Origin: Bacillus sp. FJAT-27445
GTDB taxonomy: Bacteria > Bacillota > Bacilli > Bacillales > Cytobacillaceae
Assembly: GCF_001510665.1 (NCBI RefSeq)
Contig: NZ_LMTI01000005.1
Coordinates: 356,583 to 420,582 of the forward strand
DNA: 64,000 bases
Direction of reading: 5' to 3'
How positions within the stretch are numbered: the stretch's first letter is position 1; each line of letters begins with the position of its first letter. Positions 1 to 8,048 of this stretch are shown in pieces. Under the pieces are notes generated by a model, which worked only from the letters and a program-made list of their open reading frames with translations, had not been told where the DNA came from and made no database searches. A program made the position numbers and the translations under genes.

Positions 1-1
1 T

Positions 2-157
2 GAAGAATTTGCGGAACGTTTCACCGAGGCCTTTGACCGTTTTTATAAAACGGACCAGAAAGATAAGATTATCGAACTTGTTGAGGACATTCTGGAACCG
101 TATGGCGGGCGGTTATTTGAAGGTTTTAGCCTGGGGAAAATTCCAGGCTTAATATAA
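2..157 (+). CDS. C-terminal end of an unidentified protein (5' truncated by window)
   Basis: An open frame runs from the window edge to a TAA at 155-157 and encodes 51 residues, rich in charged residues and ending in a glycine/leucine stretch. The start lies outside the window. It is followed after 15 bp by the next gene on the same strand, so the two may be cotranscribed. I do not recognise the family from this short tail and assign no function. Confidence 0.55.
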   Translation, partial: EEFAERFTEAFDRFYKTDQKDKIIELVEDILEPYGGRLFEGFSLGKIPGLI

Positions 158-172
158 AGGGAGCGTTGTGGT

Positions 173-874
173 TTGGGAAAGATTGCGTTGATTCGAAAGG
201 CAGAGAAGGTCTATCACGACTTTTGTTATGAAAACTATAAACTTTTCGAGCAAGGCTCCTGGCTGCATAAGCCGGTCCAGACGGTAATGGATCTGATGCC
301 ATTTTTTGAAATGCAAAATTGCAGAGTTCTAGATCTTGGATGCGGTGTGGGGAGGAACAGTATCCCGATAGCCGAGCAAATTAAAAACAACAATGGCAAG
401 GTCATCTGTGTTGATCTTTTACCCTCTGCAATAGCCAAATTAGATCAGTATCGGAGAGAATTCAAAGTCGAAGATGTTATTGAACTGGAGCAGGCGGATA
501 TTGCCGATTATAAAATAAAAGCTGCCAGCTTTGACTTGATCCTGGCTGTCTCAAGCCTGGAGCATGTTTCATCCGAGGGGAAGCTTGATCAAGTATTAAA
601 AAACATGGCCAATGGAACAAAAAGCGGCGGCATCAACTGTATTATCATAAACTCCCAAGTCCGGGAAATCGATTTGAAGACCGGTGAGGAACTGGAAGCT
701 ATGATGGAGGTAAACCTCTGTACCGAGGAAATGGAGAGAAAACTGGAATGGAATTATAAGGGCTGGGATGTTTTAAGGCAGCTTGTAAAACCGCTCGAGT
801 ACACCATCGTTCGCGGTGATAGGGAAGTGCTACTAACCACGAATGCGGTGACGTTTGTTGTGAAGAAAAAATAA
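173..874 (+). CDS. Class I SAM-dependent methyltransferase
   Basis: Predicted soluble methyltransferase of 233 residues. The SAM-binding motif I, VLDLGCGVGRN, lies at about residues 52-62. A motif II acidic residue follows in CVDLL near residue 81, and a motif IV-like segment DLILAVSSLEHV near 121-132. This is the Rossmann-fold layout of TehB-like and ubiquinone/menaquinone-type methyltransferases. The start is TTG, preceded by AAGGGAG about 10 nt upstream. The gene sits 15 bp after the preceding partial gene and ends at a hairpin terminator shared with the convergent thioesterase gene. The substrate cannot be told from sequence; the fold assignment is firm. Confidence 0.85.
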   Translation: MGKIALIRKAEKVYHDFCYENYKLFEQGSWLHKPVQTVMDLMPFFEMQNCRVLDLGCGVGRNSIPIAEQIKNNNGKVICVDLLPSAIAKLDQYRREFKVEDVIELEQADIADYKIKAASFDLILAVSSLEHVSSEGKLDQVLKNMANGTKSGGINCIIINSQVREIDLKTGEELEAMMEVNLCTEEMERKLEWNYKGWDVLRQLVKPLEYTIVRGDREVLLTTNAVTFVVKKK

Positions 875-899
875 ATTGTTCTTTATTTTTTCAAAAGAA

Positions 900-927
900 A
901 AGGAGGCATTCGATTGAATGTCTCCTT
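900..927. terminator. Bidirectional intrinsic terminator
   Basis: A 12-bp stem (AAGGAGGCATTC / GAATGTCTCCTT, one G-U pair) with a 4-nt loop lies between two convergent genes. T-rich tracts flank it on both strands, so it can end both transcripts. Confidence 0.7.
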
Positions 928-944
928 GCTTATTGATTTTTAAA

Positions 945-1430
945 TTAAATATCCGTTTTCCTGGACCGCCTTGCCGAAAGTCTGCGCTCCCTGCGGTCCT
1001 TTGACTGTTTATACAGTTCCTTCTCCTCATCCGTTTCAGGGGTGACTCCGGGAACTGGTGTTGGCTTGCCGGAATTGTCCAGCGCGACCATTGTCAGGAA
1101 TGAGTCAGTTGTCAGCCTGCGCTGGCCGGTATCGAGATGCTCGCACACGACTTTAACATACACTTCCATCGAAGTCCTTCCCGTTGAAATCACGAATCCT
1201 TCAAACGTTAGGATGTCGCCCAATTTTACCGTAGACAGGAAATTGACTTTATCGATGGAGGCTGTCACAACTTCTGTCTTGCTGTGCTTCATGGCGGCAA
1301 TTGCCGCGATTTCATCAATCAGGGCGAGGATCTTCCCTCCGAAAATCGTTCCCATATGATTCGTATCCGGGGGCAGGACAAGCTTGGTTTGAATTGTCCT
1401 GGACACATTAGTAGAAAGGTCCTGTTCCAT
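945..1430 (-). CDS. Acyl-CoA thioesterase, hotdog fold (YkhA/YciA type)
   Basis: Encodes about 161 residues when started at the ATG at 1430, which has an AAGGACG ribosome binding site; an in-frame upstream ATG lacks one. Near residues 24-40 the signature TNHMGTIFGGKILALIDE is the hotdog helix of acyl-CoA hydrolases, with the Asn and Asp/Glu used for thioester hydrolysis. A second beta segment with VTASID follows. The C-terminal tail is long, basic and Arg-rich (RRERRLSARRSRK), as often seen in Bacillus members. The family cleaves acyl-CoA to free acid and CoA in the cytosol. It appears monocistronic and shares a terminator with the convergent methyltransferase. Confidence 0.88.
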   Translation of the reverse strand: MEQDLSTNVSRTIQTKLVLPPDTNHMGTIFGGKILALIDEIAAIAAMKHSKTEVVTASIDKVNFLSTVKLGDILTFEGFVISTGRTSMEVYVKVVCEHLDTGQRRLTTDSFLTMVALDNSGKPTPVPGVTPETDEEKELYKQSKDRRERRLSARRSRKTDI

Positions 1431-1657
1431 TGTATCGTCCTTCTTTCTATTTTTAATATGCAAAAAACCATCACTGTGAAATAATAGCCCGGGTAATCCC
1501 TATATTAATTATTAGAATAGTAAAAACCCAAATCGATGTATATATTTAATGTAGTATACAATTTCTAGCATGCCAACCTTATAATTTTTTTACCACAAAT
1601 GGGCAAGTCAACCTAATTGAGGATTTGCATTCAAGATATTTCGGGGGAGAGATGGGC

Positions 1658-2347
1658 GTGTTAAAAGACTGGACGCTGTTTGAGAAAGTATGGCTGGTTG
1701 TTTTTACTGCGGTAAATATCTTTTTGTTCTTTGCCTGGGACGATACGCTAATTGGGCTAATCAGTTCGATATCAGGCATGCTTTGTGTCGTGCTTGTTGC
1801 GAAAGGAAAGATTAACAACTATTATTTCGGCATCATCCAGACTGCTACATATGCGTATATTTCCTATGGCTACGGCCTGTACGGCGAGGCTATGCTGAAC
1901 GCGGCGTTCTATTTTCCGCTCCAGTTTATCGGGATTTATTTCTGGAAAAAGAACCAGATTGGCGAGGGGACGATTGGAGAAGATGTCGCCGTCAAGCGCC
2001 TGAACAAAAAACAGTGGGTCTGGCTCAGCATCATCACAGTCGCATCGTCCGCGCTGTATGCCGAACTCCTCCATTTGATTGGCGGCCAGCAAGTCCGACT
2101 CGATTCCGTTGCGGTTGTCGTCTCTATCATCGCGCAAATCCTGATGGTCAAGCGCTTTGCTGAACAGTGGGCGCTGTGGATTCTTGTCAACGTCCTGTCA
2201 ATCGCGCTCTGGGCGATTACCCTTTTAAAAACCGGTGGCAATGATTACAACATGCTCGTCATGTGGACCGCGTTCCTCATTAACAGCATTTATGGCTACA
2301 TCAACTGGATTAGGATGTCCAAAATGCAGGGAGCTGCAAAGGCGTGA
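1658..2347 (+). CDS. pnuC: PnuC-type nicotinamide riboside/mononucleoside transporter
   Basis: Integral membrane protein of about 229 residues with seven or so hydrophobic segments and the PnuC-typical aromatic stretch WALWILVNVLSIALW near the C-terminus, plus a glycine/tyrosine-rich YGYGLYGEA segment. The family moves nicotinamide riboside across the membrane by facilitated diffusion for NAD salvage. The start is uncertain: GTG at 1658 is 8 nt after GGGGGAGA (1643-1650), whereas the ATG at 1652 is only 2 nt from it. No partner kinase gene is adjacent. A tandem repeat doublet lies just downstream. Confidence 0.85.
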   Translation: MLKDWTLFEKVWLVVFTAVNIFLFFAWDDTLIGLISSISGMLCVVLVAKGKINNYYFGIIQTATYAYISYGYGLYGEAMLNAAFYFPLQFIGIYFWKKNQIGEGTIGEDVAVKRLNKKQWVWLSIITVASSALYAELLHLIGGQQVRLDSVAVVVSIIAQILMVKRFAEQWALWILVNVLSIALWAITLLKTGGNDYNMLVMWTAFLINSIYGYINWIRMSKMQGAAKA

Positions 2348-2422
2348 CAATTGGTAAGGTCGGAATGTACGGGGGAAAGTTCTATCCGGTCCACATGGCT
2401 GAAACTGTCTTCATCGAGGATA

Positions 2423-2516
2423 TCAAGACCATTAAGCTTTGGTATTTTAGTTGAAACAGTCTTGACGGCGGTTCTCAAGACAGTTTAGCTTTGCTATTTT
2501 AGTTGAAACGGTCTTG
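2423..2516. repeat. Doublet of 42-bp palindromic-ended repeats (locus A, 52-bp period)
   Basis: Two units, 2423-2464 and 2475-2516, each begin TCAAGAC and end with GTCTTG, so each has complementary ends. They share the interior TTTTAGTTGAAAC and start exactly 52 bp apart. In reverse orientation they match the plan of the doublets at 14964-15056 and 35501-35593 (AAGACYG-TTC...AAAA...GTCTT). They lie between two co-directional genes. Confidence 0.7.
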
Positions 2517-2617
2517 CTGATAATTCTCAACTTAACGTGGCACCTGCAATTTTTAAAAACGGTCTGGAAAATAATTAGAACCGCAACTATATTTGAGAGG
2601 TAAAAAGGTACTTCTAC

Positions 2618-3211
2618 ATGACTACAGAAATCATTCGTATTTTTGATGCTGAAATGAATCACATTGGCGAAAAGGCAAGGGAAGAAGTCCACAGGACAGG
2701 GGACTGGCATGAGACCTTCCATTGCTGGTTTACGCTGGGGGAGGATGTTCTCGTTCAGAAAAGGTCCGAGACGAAAAAGGATTATCCCGGCCTTTTTGAT
2801 ATTACTTCAGCTGGCCATTTAATGGCGGATGAAACAATCGAGGATGGAATTCGAGAGATTGAGGAAGAACTCGGTGTCCGACTTGGATTCAATGACCTGA
2901 TTTCCCTGGGCATTTTAAAAGAAGAAATTAAGCTCGAGACAATATACGACCGGGAATTTTGCCATGTCTTCCTCTATGAGTGCACCGAAATGCCGAAATT
3001 CGTACTCCAAGAGGAAGAAGTGGAAAGCATTCATAAAATTAGGCTTGAAGATGCGCTGAATCTTTTCATAGGTGTATCTCAAAAGATTGAAGTGACCGCG
3101 ATTGACGGGGAAACGAGTCAAATCGTTTCAAAAGACAGCTTTGTCGGCCACGATGCCTATTATGTTGAGGTTTTTAGGAGGATAAGAGAACTTAAGAACA
3201 AACCGATTTAA
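2618..3211 (+). CDS. Nudix hydrolase, YfcD/isopentenyl-diphosphate-isomerase-like subgroup
   Basis: A 197-residue Nudix protein. The Nudix box is GHLMADETIEDGIREIEEELGV at about residues 68-89, with the REIEEE metal-binding helix. The spacing between the first Glu and the Arg-Glu pair is one residue shorter than the textbook box. The N-terminal stretch HRTGDWHETFHCWF is typical of the COG1443-like subgroup that includes YfcD and IPP-isomerase-like proteins. These hydrolyse or isomerise nucleoside-diphosphate-linked or isoprenoid diphosphate compounds; the actual substrate is unknown. A GAGAGG ribosome binding site precedes the ATG. A strong hairpin terminator follows. Confidence 0.85.
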   Translation: MTTEIIRIFDAEMNHIGEKAREEVHRTGDWHETFHCWFTLGEDVLVQKRSETKKDYPGLFDITSAGHLMADETIEDGIREIEEELGVRLGFNDLISLGILKEEIKLETIYDREFCHVFLYECTEMPKFVLQEEEVESIHKIRLEDALNLFIGVSQKIEVTAIDGETSQIVSKDSFVGHDAYYVEVFRRIRELKNKPI

Positions 3212-3220
3212 CATAAGCGA

Positions 3221-3249
3221 AAGGACCGGAAAACTCCGGTCCTTATTAG
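3221..3249. terminator. Intrinsic terminator between convergent genes
   Basis: A 10-bp stem AAGGACCGGA / TCCGGTCCTT with a short AAAC loop, followed by TTATTAG. It closes the Nudix gene on the plus strand and probably the convergent small-gene transcript on the minus strand. Confidence 0.7.
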
Positions 3250-3300
3250 TTAAACCTCACTATAATCAACTGAGCAGCATCCGTGGCACTCATTTTCGTG

Positions 3301-3654
3301 TTATTTAATCATAGAACCTATAACTTTTCCTGTTCCAGCAATCCGTGCACCTTCCATAATTTCAAATTCTGCACCATTAATTAATTTTTCGTATGAAATC
3401 TCAGGATAATAGCTCAACCATACTTTTGCATTTACCTTTTCATTTGGTTTAATAAGTCCTTGTGGTCCATTTATAAACATAATCCCTAAATATTCTGTTT
3501 CTCCTTTGATACGAAAATGAGGTCTATATCCATTCACAAACCTATCCCCATATAGATAATCACCAAGACAAATTAAATTGTTACCACCTTCTTCTGGAGA
3601 AAAAAATTCAACTACAACATCTAACCAAGGTTTCTTAAAAATATCTTCAATCAT
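3301..3654 (-). CDS. Small protein resembling the C-terminal beta-barrel of EF-Tu
   Basis: Encodes about 117 residues, starting at the ATG at 3654 with AGAGAGG 7 nt upstream. The order of short beta-strand segments, YRPHFRI, then LIKPNEKVNAKVWL, then GAEFEIMEGARIAGTGKVI, resembles domain III of elongation factor Tu, found as a stand-alone unit in some small bacterial proteins. There is no GTPase domain. It lies 12 bp downstream of a Nudix gene on the same strand and is probably cotranscribed with it. It is more AT-rich than its neighbour, hinting at a separate origin. The role is unknown and the fold resemblance is by eye only. Confidence 0.6.
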   Translation of the reverse strand: MIEDIFKKPWLDVVVEFFSPEEGGNNLICLGDYLYGDRFVNGYRPHFRIKGETEYLGIMFINGPQGLIKPNEKVNAKVWLSYYPEISYEKLINGAEFEIMEGARIAGTGKVIGSMIK

Positions 3655-3666
3655 CAAAAAACCTCT

Positions 3667-4116
3667 CTATTTTTCGGAAGCAGCTGCATAATCCGCGCTC
3701 TCCCAAATTTGGGCGTTCTCAAAAACCCCATGTTTTTCAAAATCGCTGACAATGCCCGAGGTAAGCAGCGATTTAACTTCATCCTTGTTCCCCCAGGAGA
3801 AATCGGCATGTTCCTCGGAAATCACGACTGCATCAGTTTCAGGCCGGCACAGATAGGTAAGGATGGCGACCTGCCTGACCGGACTCGTAAGAATGGTTGT
3901 GGCAAAAAGTAGTTTACCAACCGCAACTTCAAGTCCTGTTTCTTCCGCAATTTCCCGTGCCAGCGCGGTTTCGAGAGTCTCACCGAAATCGAGCTTCCCG
4001 CCTGGGCACTCCCATGTACCGCCGCCTGTTTCGTCATCCGCGGAACGCTTCAAAATCAGCATCCTGCCATCTTTAACAACAACACCTTTTACCGCTAAAA
4101 TGATGGTTTTTTCCAT
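3667..4116 (-). CDS. Nudix hydrolase
   Basis: A 149-residue single-domain Nudix protein. The complete box GGKLDFGETLETALAREIAEETGL lies at about residues 38-61 and fits G-x5-E-x7-REUxEExGU, so the metal-dependent diphosphohydrolase site is intact. The preceding WECPGGK matches MutT/ADP-ribose-type members acting on nucleoside diphosphate derivatives. The ATG has GGTGTATCGGG upstream, a moderate ribosome binding site. The EF-Tu-barrel-like gene follows closely on the same strand. The substrate cannot be decided from sequence. Confidence 0.85.
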   Translation of the reverse strand: MEKTIILAVKGVVVKDGRMLILKRSADDETGGGTWECPGGKLDFGETLETALAREIAEETGLEVAVGKLLFATTILTSPVRQVAILTYLCRPETDAVVISEEHADFSWGNKDEVKSLLTSGIVSDFEKHGVFENAQIWESADYAAASEK

Positions 4117-4169
4117 CCCGATACACCTTCTAAAAAAATATTAATAAATCGCAGTGATTTTCCTAAAAC

Positions 4170-5978
4170 CTATTCCTTAATAAATCTTAGAGCTTTTAAT
4201 AAATCCTCATCAATTTGATTCCGGACTCCTTCATACGTCCTTGTTACAGGAACATCGGGCACAATACCGGTATGATAAGTCGGATGTCCATCCAATCCAA
4301 GAGTATTGGTGCCGGCCATTGTTCCGCGGATATACGGGACAACCTGATAAGTCTGCGTTTTCCCGTATCTTCCTCCGCTCAGACAGCCGACAATCGTCCC
4401 AAGGCCATGATCCTTTACATAACGAAGGAAATATTCTGGCGGGCCAACCGTTCCGGCATTCGCCAAAAAGACAATTTTCCCTTTGAATTTAGGCTGGACG
4501 GGGTTTATCGCATCCTGCTTTTCGGCAAAAGTGGCCTTTTCCTTGTGGGGGTAAATTACCTGCATCACTTGCTCGACCGGGCCTGACACTGTCCGTTCGC
4601 TTAAATGGGCGATTATTTCCCTATACAATAGTTCGTCGGATTTCATTGTGCGCATATCAAAAATAATGCCTTTTGCCTTATCAAGAATGTCTAGATACAA
4701 TTTCCACGTTTCTTTAATATCCATGGAAAGGTTGAAATAATAGATGCCCTCTTCAATTTCCCAGAAATGGTCCATTCGGTTGAACTCGTCAACATTGGCG
4801 TTTTCCCAGCTTGAAAGAGTTGCTGTTTTCTCCTCTCCATCCCGGGTATAGACGATTTCTGCTCCATCCAAATCGAGGATTGAATCAATTGCCATCCACG
4901 TTCTAAATTGCGGAGAACCTGGCAGGCCTTGGGACAGCCGTTCCACATACCCGCGGGCCTCAACGCCATTAATCGATTCAATAATATCCCCAGTCTTGAA
5001 ATTTGCAGTGTCATGGGAACCGGTCACAACGACTTTTTCCTCAACGATATCCATCATGATCGGAAGGCGTCGATTATTCTTTTTAGCTTCACGGAAAGTT
5101 AAAATCGCCTGCCCATTATCCGTTTTTTTCATTAAAGAGGTCAGTGTCATGAAATAATCGTCCGGGTTTTTATCATCAGCCGTATCTTCAAGTGCGACCC
5201 GCAGCTCCTGGTTTGGATTCATGGAAAATTGAAGCGCGCCAGGATGAAAGTGGACAAGGAGATTCCAGGCTGAAATGATACCCGTATAACGGTAATTCTC
5301 ATTTCCAGCATTCATATCTTCGTCCAATTGTTCAAGATCGGATTTCAGTTTCTCATAGTTCTCCCAGCTTTTTTTCGTGGTGCCGAGTGTTTTGCCGTTG
5401 TCTACAAAGAGAGGTAAAGGAAAATTAAAGTGAATTGAATCCCCAAGCTCTCCCTCGTACGATTCCACAATCTTGGGATAGCTGGGAAACAGGTGCCCTT
5501 CTTCAAATGTCAGGGTGCCGTCCATAACAGATGCCTCAACACGCTTGCTTTCATAAAGGGAGCTTTGAAGACCGGACGGACCATAGTGCTGCAAGAAGAC
5601 AACCTTTCCAGTAGGTGTCATTTTTTTCTGCTTTGGCGGTTTTTCTTCTTTTAAAAATAATGAAAGGGTAGGGGCAATCGGCAGGAACAGTTCTTCAAGC
5701 GAAGTCTTCAATTCCTCGTCATTCTTTGCATTCTTTACTTTGCCGGCCCCATAAATCCCGAACCGGTTCCAATTGAGCTCGGCGGCTTCATCGCTCGGGT
5801 GAAAATAACGGATATATCCATATAGCCTTCCAAACGCCTCCAAATTGGTATAAAGGCGATCCGAAGTTTTCTTTTTCACCTTGACAGAAGCCTGTTCCTC
5901 GGGAAAGAAATTTAACCCCACAATCGCAATACAGACAATGAAAATCAAACCATAGATTCGCAGTTTTGACCTCTCCAT
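4170..5978 (-). CDS. S41-family peptidase-like membrane-anchored protein (copy 1)
   Basis: A 602-residue protein with an N-terminal hydrophobic anchor (residues ~8-23) predicted to place the rest outside the cell. It has a helical LEAFGRLYGYIRYFHPSDE domain typical of tricorn-like S41 proteins, a PDZ-like region (VVTGSHDTANFKTGDIIESI) in the middle, and a C-terminal S41 domain. In the active-site loop NAGTVGPPEYF the residue three before the conserved Glu is Gly, where active S41 enzymes carry the Ser nucleophile, so catalysis is doubtful. It lies 24 bp downstream of a paralog in the same orientation; the pair is probably one operon. The ligand or substrate is unknown. Confidence 0.75.
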   Translation of the reverse strand: MERSKLRIYGLIFIVCIAIVGLNFFPEEQASVKVKKKTSDRLYTNLEAFGRLYGYIRYFHPSDEAAELNWNRFGIYGAGKVKNAKNDEELKTSLEELFLPIAPTLSLFLKEEKPPKQKKMTPTGKVVFLQHYGPSGLQSSLYESKRVEASVMDGTLTFEEGHLFPSYPKIVESYEGELGDSIHFNFPLPLFVDNGKTLGTTKKSWENYEKLKSDLEQLDEDMNAGNENYRYTGIISAWNLLVHFHPGALQFSMNPNQELRVALEDTADDKNPDDYFMTLTSLMKKTDNGQAILTFREAKKNNRRLPIMMDIVEEKVVVTGSHDTANFKTGDIIESINGVEARGYVERLSQGLPGSPQFRTWMAIDSILDLDGAEIVYTRDGEEKTATLSSWENANVDEFNRMDHFWEIEEGIYYFNLSMDIKETWKLYLDILDKAKGIIFDMRTMKSDELLYREIIAHLSERTVSGPVEQVMQVIYPHKEKATFAEKQDAINPVQPKFKGKIVFLANAGTVGPPEYFLRYVKDHGLGTIVGCLSGGRYGKTQTYQVVPYIRGTMAGTNTLGLDGHPTYHTGIVPDVPVTRTYEGVRNQIDEDLLKALRFIKE

Positions 5979-6002
5979 CGGCAGCTCACCAATTGTAAAA
6001 TT

Positions 6003-7820
6003 TCACTCCGGCTTCTCTTCAATCACTTCGATCGCCTTTTGTATATACTCGTCAACGCCGTTCAAGATGCCGTCCATTGTCCGGAATACGTATATATCGG
6101 GATCAATGCCAGACTTAAAGGTGGATTTCCCAGCGGTATTAACGGTCTCTGTGCCTGTCATTACGCCTCTTAAGGTCCCGTTGATTGGGTACATTTGCAA
6201 ATATCCGTGTGCGCCCGCGGTATTTTGCCCGACAATTGTTCCAAGCTTGTTATCATTTACATACCCAAGAAGGGTTTCTGACACTGCTTTTGTACCGCTG
6301 TACGCAAGGAATACAGCTTTCCCTTTGAATGCCGGCTCTTCTGGTGTGAGTTCATTTTGAATTTCGTTGTATGTTGCTTTCCATTTATACGGGTAGATCG
6401 TTTGGGTTATTCTTAAAATTGGTCCTTTTACCGGCTTATCCAGCAGTTGCGCGATAATTTTTTCTGTGAACTCCGCATCGTATTGGGGATTCCGAAGATC
6501 AAAAACAATCCCTTTCGCCTTGCTGAGTGCTTCCTCATTTCTTACAAAGGCGCCCCGGGCATCAACCGTCATATTCAGATAGTAGACTCCTTCTCCTAGT
6601 TCTTTAAAAGTGTCGGTCCGGTTGAATTCATCCATATATCCATATCGGCTCTTATCTACCTTGACATCACGCAAAAGGCCTTCCCGCATAATCCCGAGCT
6701 TTACTTCATCTGAATAGATAAGCGAATCTATTGCTCGCCACCCCTTATACTGAGGGGAACCCGGAATCTTACCCGCCTGCTTGTCCAAGTATTCAATCCA
6801 GCCAACACCGTTTATTTTTTCAACGATGTCACCCACTTTTACATTAGCCATTTGGTCAGCAGCTGTTACGACCAGCTTGCCTTCCACAAAATCGAGCGCG
6901 AACGGAAGGCGATCCCAAATTGAGTCATCCTTGATGAATGTATTTTCTGCCATGCCGTCGCCTGTTTTTTCTAAAAGAAGTGCGATTGTTTCAATATATT
7001 CTTCCCGTGTGCGGTCGTTGGCGGCATCTTCCAGGGCGGCGGCGAGGCTCCCTCTTATTTTACGCGCAGTATTCAGGTCAGAAGGTTGGAAGTGGGCAAG
7101 GAGGTTCCAGGTGGTAATCACCCCCGCAAACCGGACATCTTCATCTTCGCTCGTCAGATTCGGATCCATGTTCGCCAGTTCCTCTTTAAGCTTTTCAAGG
7201 CTTTTCCAACTTTTCTCCGTACTGCCAAGTGTTTTGCCATTCTCGACATAAAGGATGAGCGGCATGGAAATGCGAAGGGTCTCACTTAAAGTCCCATTGT
7301 ATTTTTCTTCAAGCTTTGGATAGTTTGGAAATAACATTCCATCATCGAATGAATACGCACCATCAATAAGGTAGGCGTGGACTCGGCTGCTTTTAAAAAA
7401 GTGAGTGTCCGTCCCAGGCGGCCCATAGTGCTGCCAGGCGACCACTTCGGCGCTCTTTTGCGGTTCCTGTGGTTTTGCGGCCTTTTTTCCTTTTTCCGTA
7501 ATCACCAGTGAAGGTGCGATAGGCAAAAATAGTTCTTCGAGCACCTTCTTCAATTCTCTGTCATCCGCGGCATCCTTTACACGTCCTGCTCCGTACACCG
7601 CAAACCGGTCCCAGTTAAGTCCGGCCGATTCATCGCTCGGGTGAAAATAACGTACATATCCGTACAGCCTTCCGAACGCTTCAAGATTTACAGCACGGCG
7701 CTCTATGTTTTGTTTCTTCACATTCACATCAGCCTGATCATCAGGCACAAAATTAAGGCCAACGATGGCCAAACACGCGATCAAAATAAACCCAACGAGG
7801 CGCATATTCTTTTTGCTCAT
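6003..7820 (-). CDS. S41-family peptidase-like membrane-anchored protein (copy 2)
   Basis: A 605-residue paralog of the next gene, first in the operon, with AGGGGGA about 8 nt before the ATG. Same plan: N-terminal membrane anchor (residues ~8-24), LEAFGRLYGYVRYFHPSDE helical domain, a Lys/Pro-rich linker, a PDZ-like segment around LVVTAADQMANVKVGDIVEK, and a C-terminal S41 domain. In the active-site loop YSGTKAVSETLL the position of the catalytic Ser (three before Glu) is Ala. Both copies therefore appear to lack the nucleophile and may be binding or scaffold proteins. The alternative is that a neighbouring Ser/Thr serves instead; an alignment would decide. Confidence 0.75.
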   Translation of the reverse strand: MSKKNMRLVGFILIACLAIVGLNFVPDDQADVNVKKQNIERRAVNLEAFGRLYGYVRYFHPSDESAGLNWDRFAVYGAGRVKDAADDRELKKVLEELFLPIAPSLVITEKGKKAAKPQEPQKSAEVVAWQHYGPPGTDTHFFKSSRVHAYLIDGAYSFDDGMLFPNYPKLEEKYNGTLSETLRISMPLILYVENGKTLGSTEKSWKSLEKLKEELANMDPNLTSEDEDVRFAGVITTWNLLAHFQPSDLNTARKIRGSLAAALEDAANDRTREEYIETIALLLEKTGDGMAENTFIKDDSIWDRLPFALDFVEGKLVVTAADQMANVKVGDIVEKINGVGWIEYLDKQAGKIPGSPQYKGWRAIDSLIYSDEVKLGIMREGLLRDVKVDKSRYGYMDEFNRTDTFKELGEGVYYLNMTVDARGAFVRNEEALSKAKGIVFDLRNPQYDAEFTEKIIAQLLDKPVKGPILRITQTIYPYKWKATYNEIQNELTPEEPAFKGKAVFLAYSGTKAVSETLLGYVNDNKLGTIVGQNTAGAHGYLQMYPINGTLRGVMTGTETVNTAGKSTFKSGIDPDIYVFRTMDGILNGVDEYIQKAIEVIEEKPE

Positions 7821-7993
7821 TCTAGATCCCCCTGGTTATCCATTTCCTTAACTTCCATTATAGACCAATTGGGAGATTGCGAGATAGATTTTGTAGAGTT
7901 AATAGGAAATAATTGTATGAGCGTGCATATGATTAAAAGGCTAAACTCTTAAACTTTTATCTATTTTACTTTTTTAAAAAATGGCCAACAACC

Positions 7994-8022
7994 TTGTATC
8001 GATAGAAAAGCAGTGTTAAAAT
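7994..8022 (+). promoter_or_regulatory. Putative sigma-A promoter of the DUF4317 gene
   Basis: TTGTAT (7994-7999), a 17-bp spacer and TAAAAT (8017-8022) lie 27 bp upstream of the TTG start, within the divergent intergenic region. Confidence 0.5.
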
Positions 8023-8048
8023 CAACATTCTGAGAGAGGAGAATTCAC

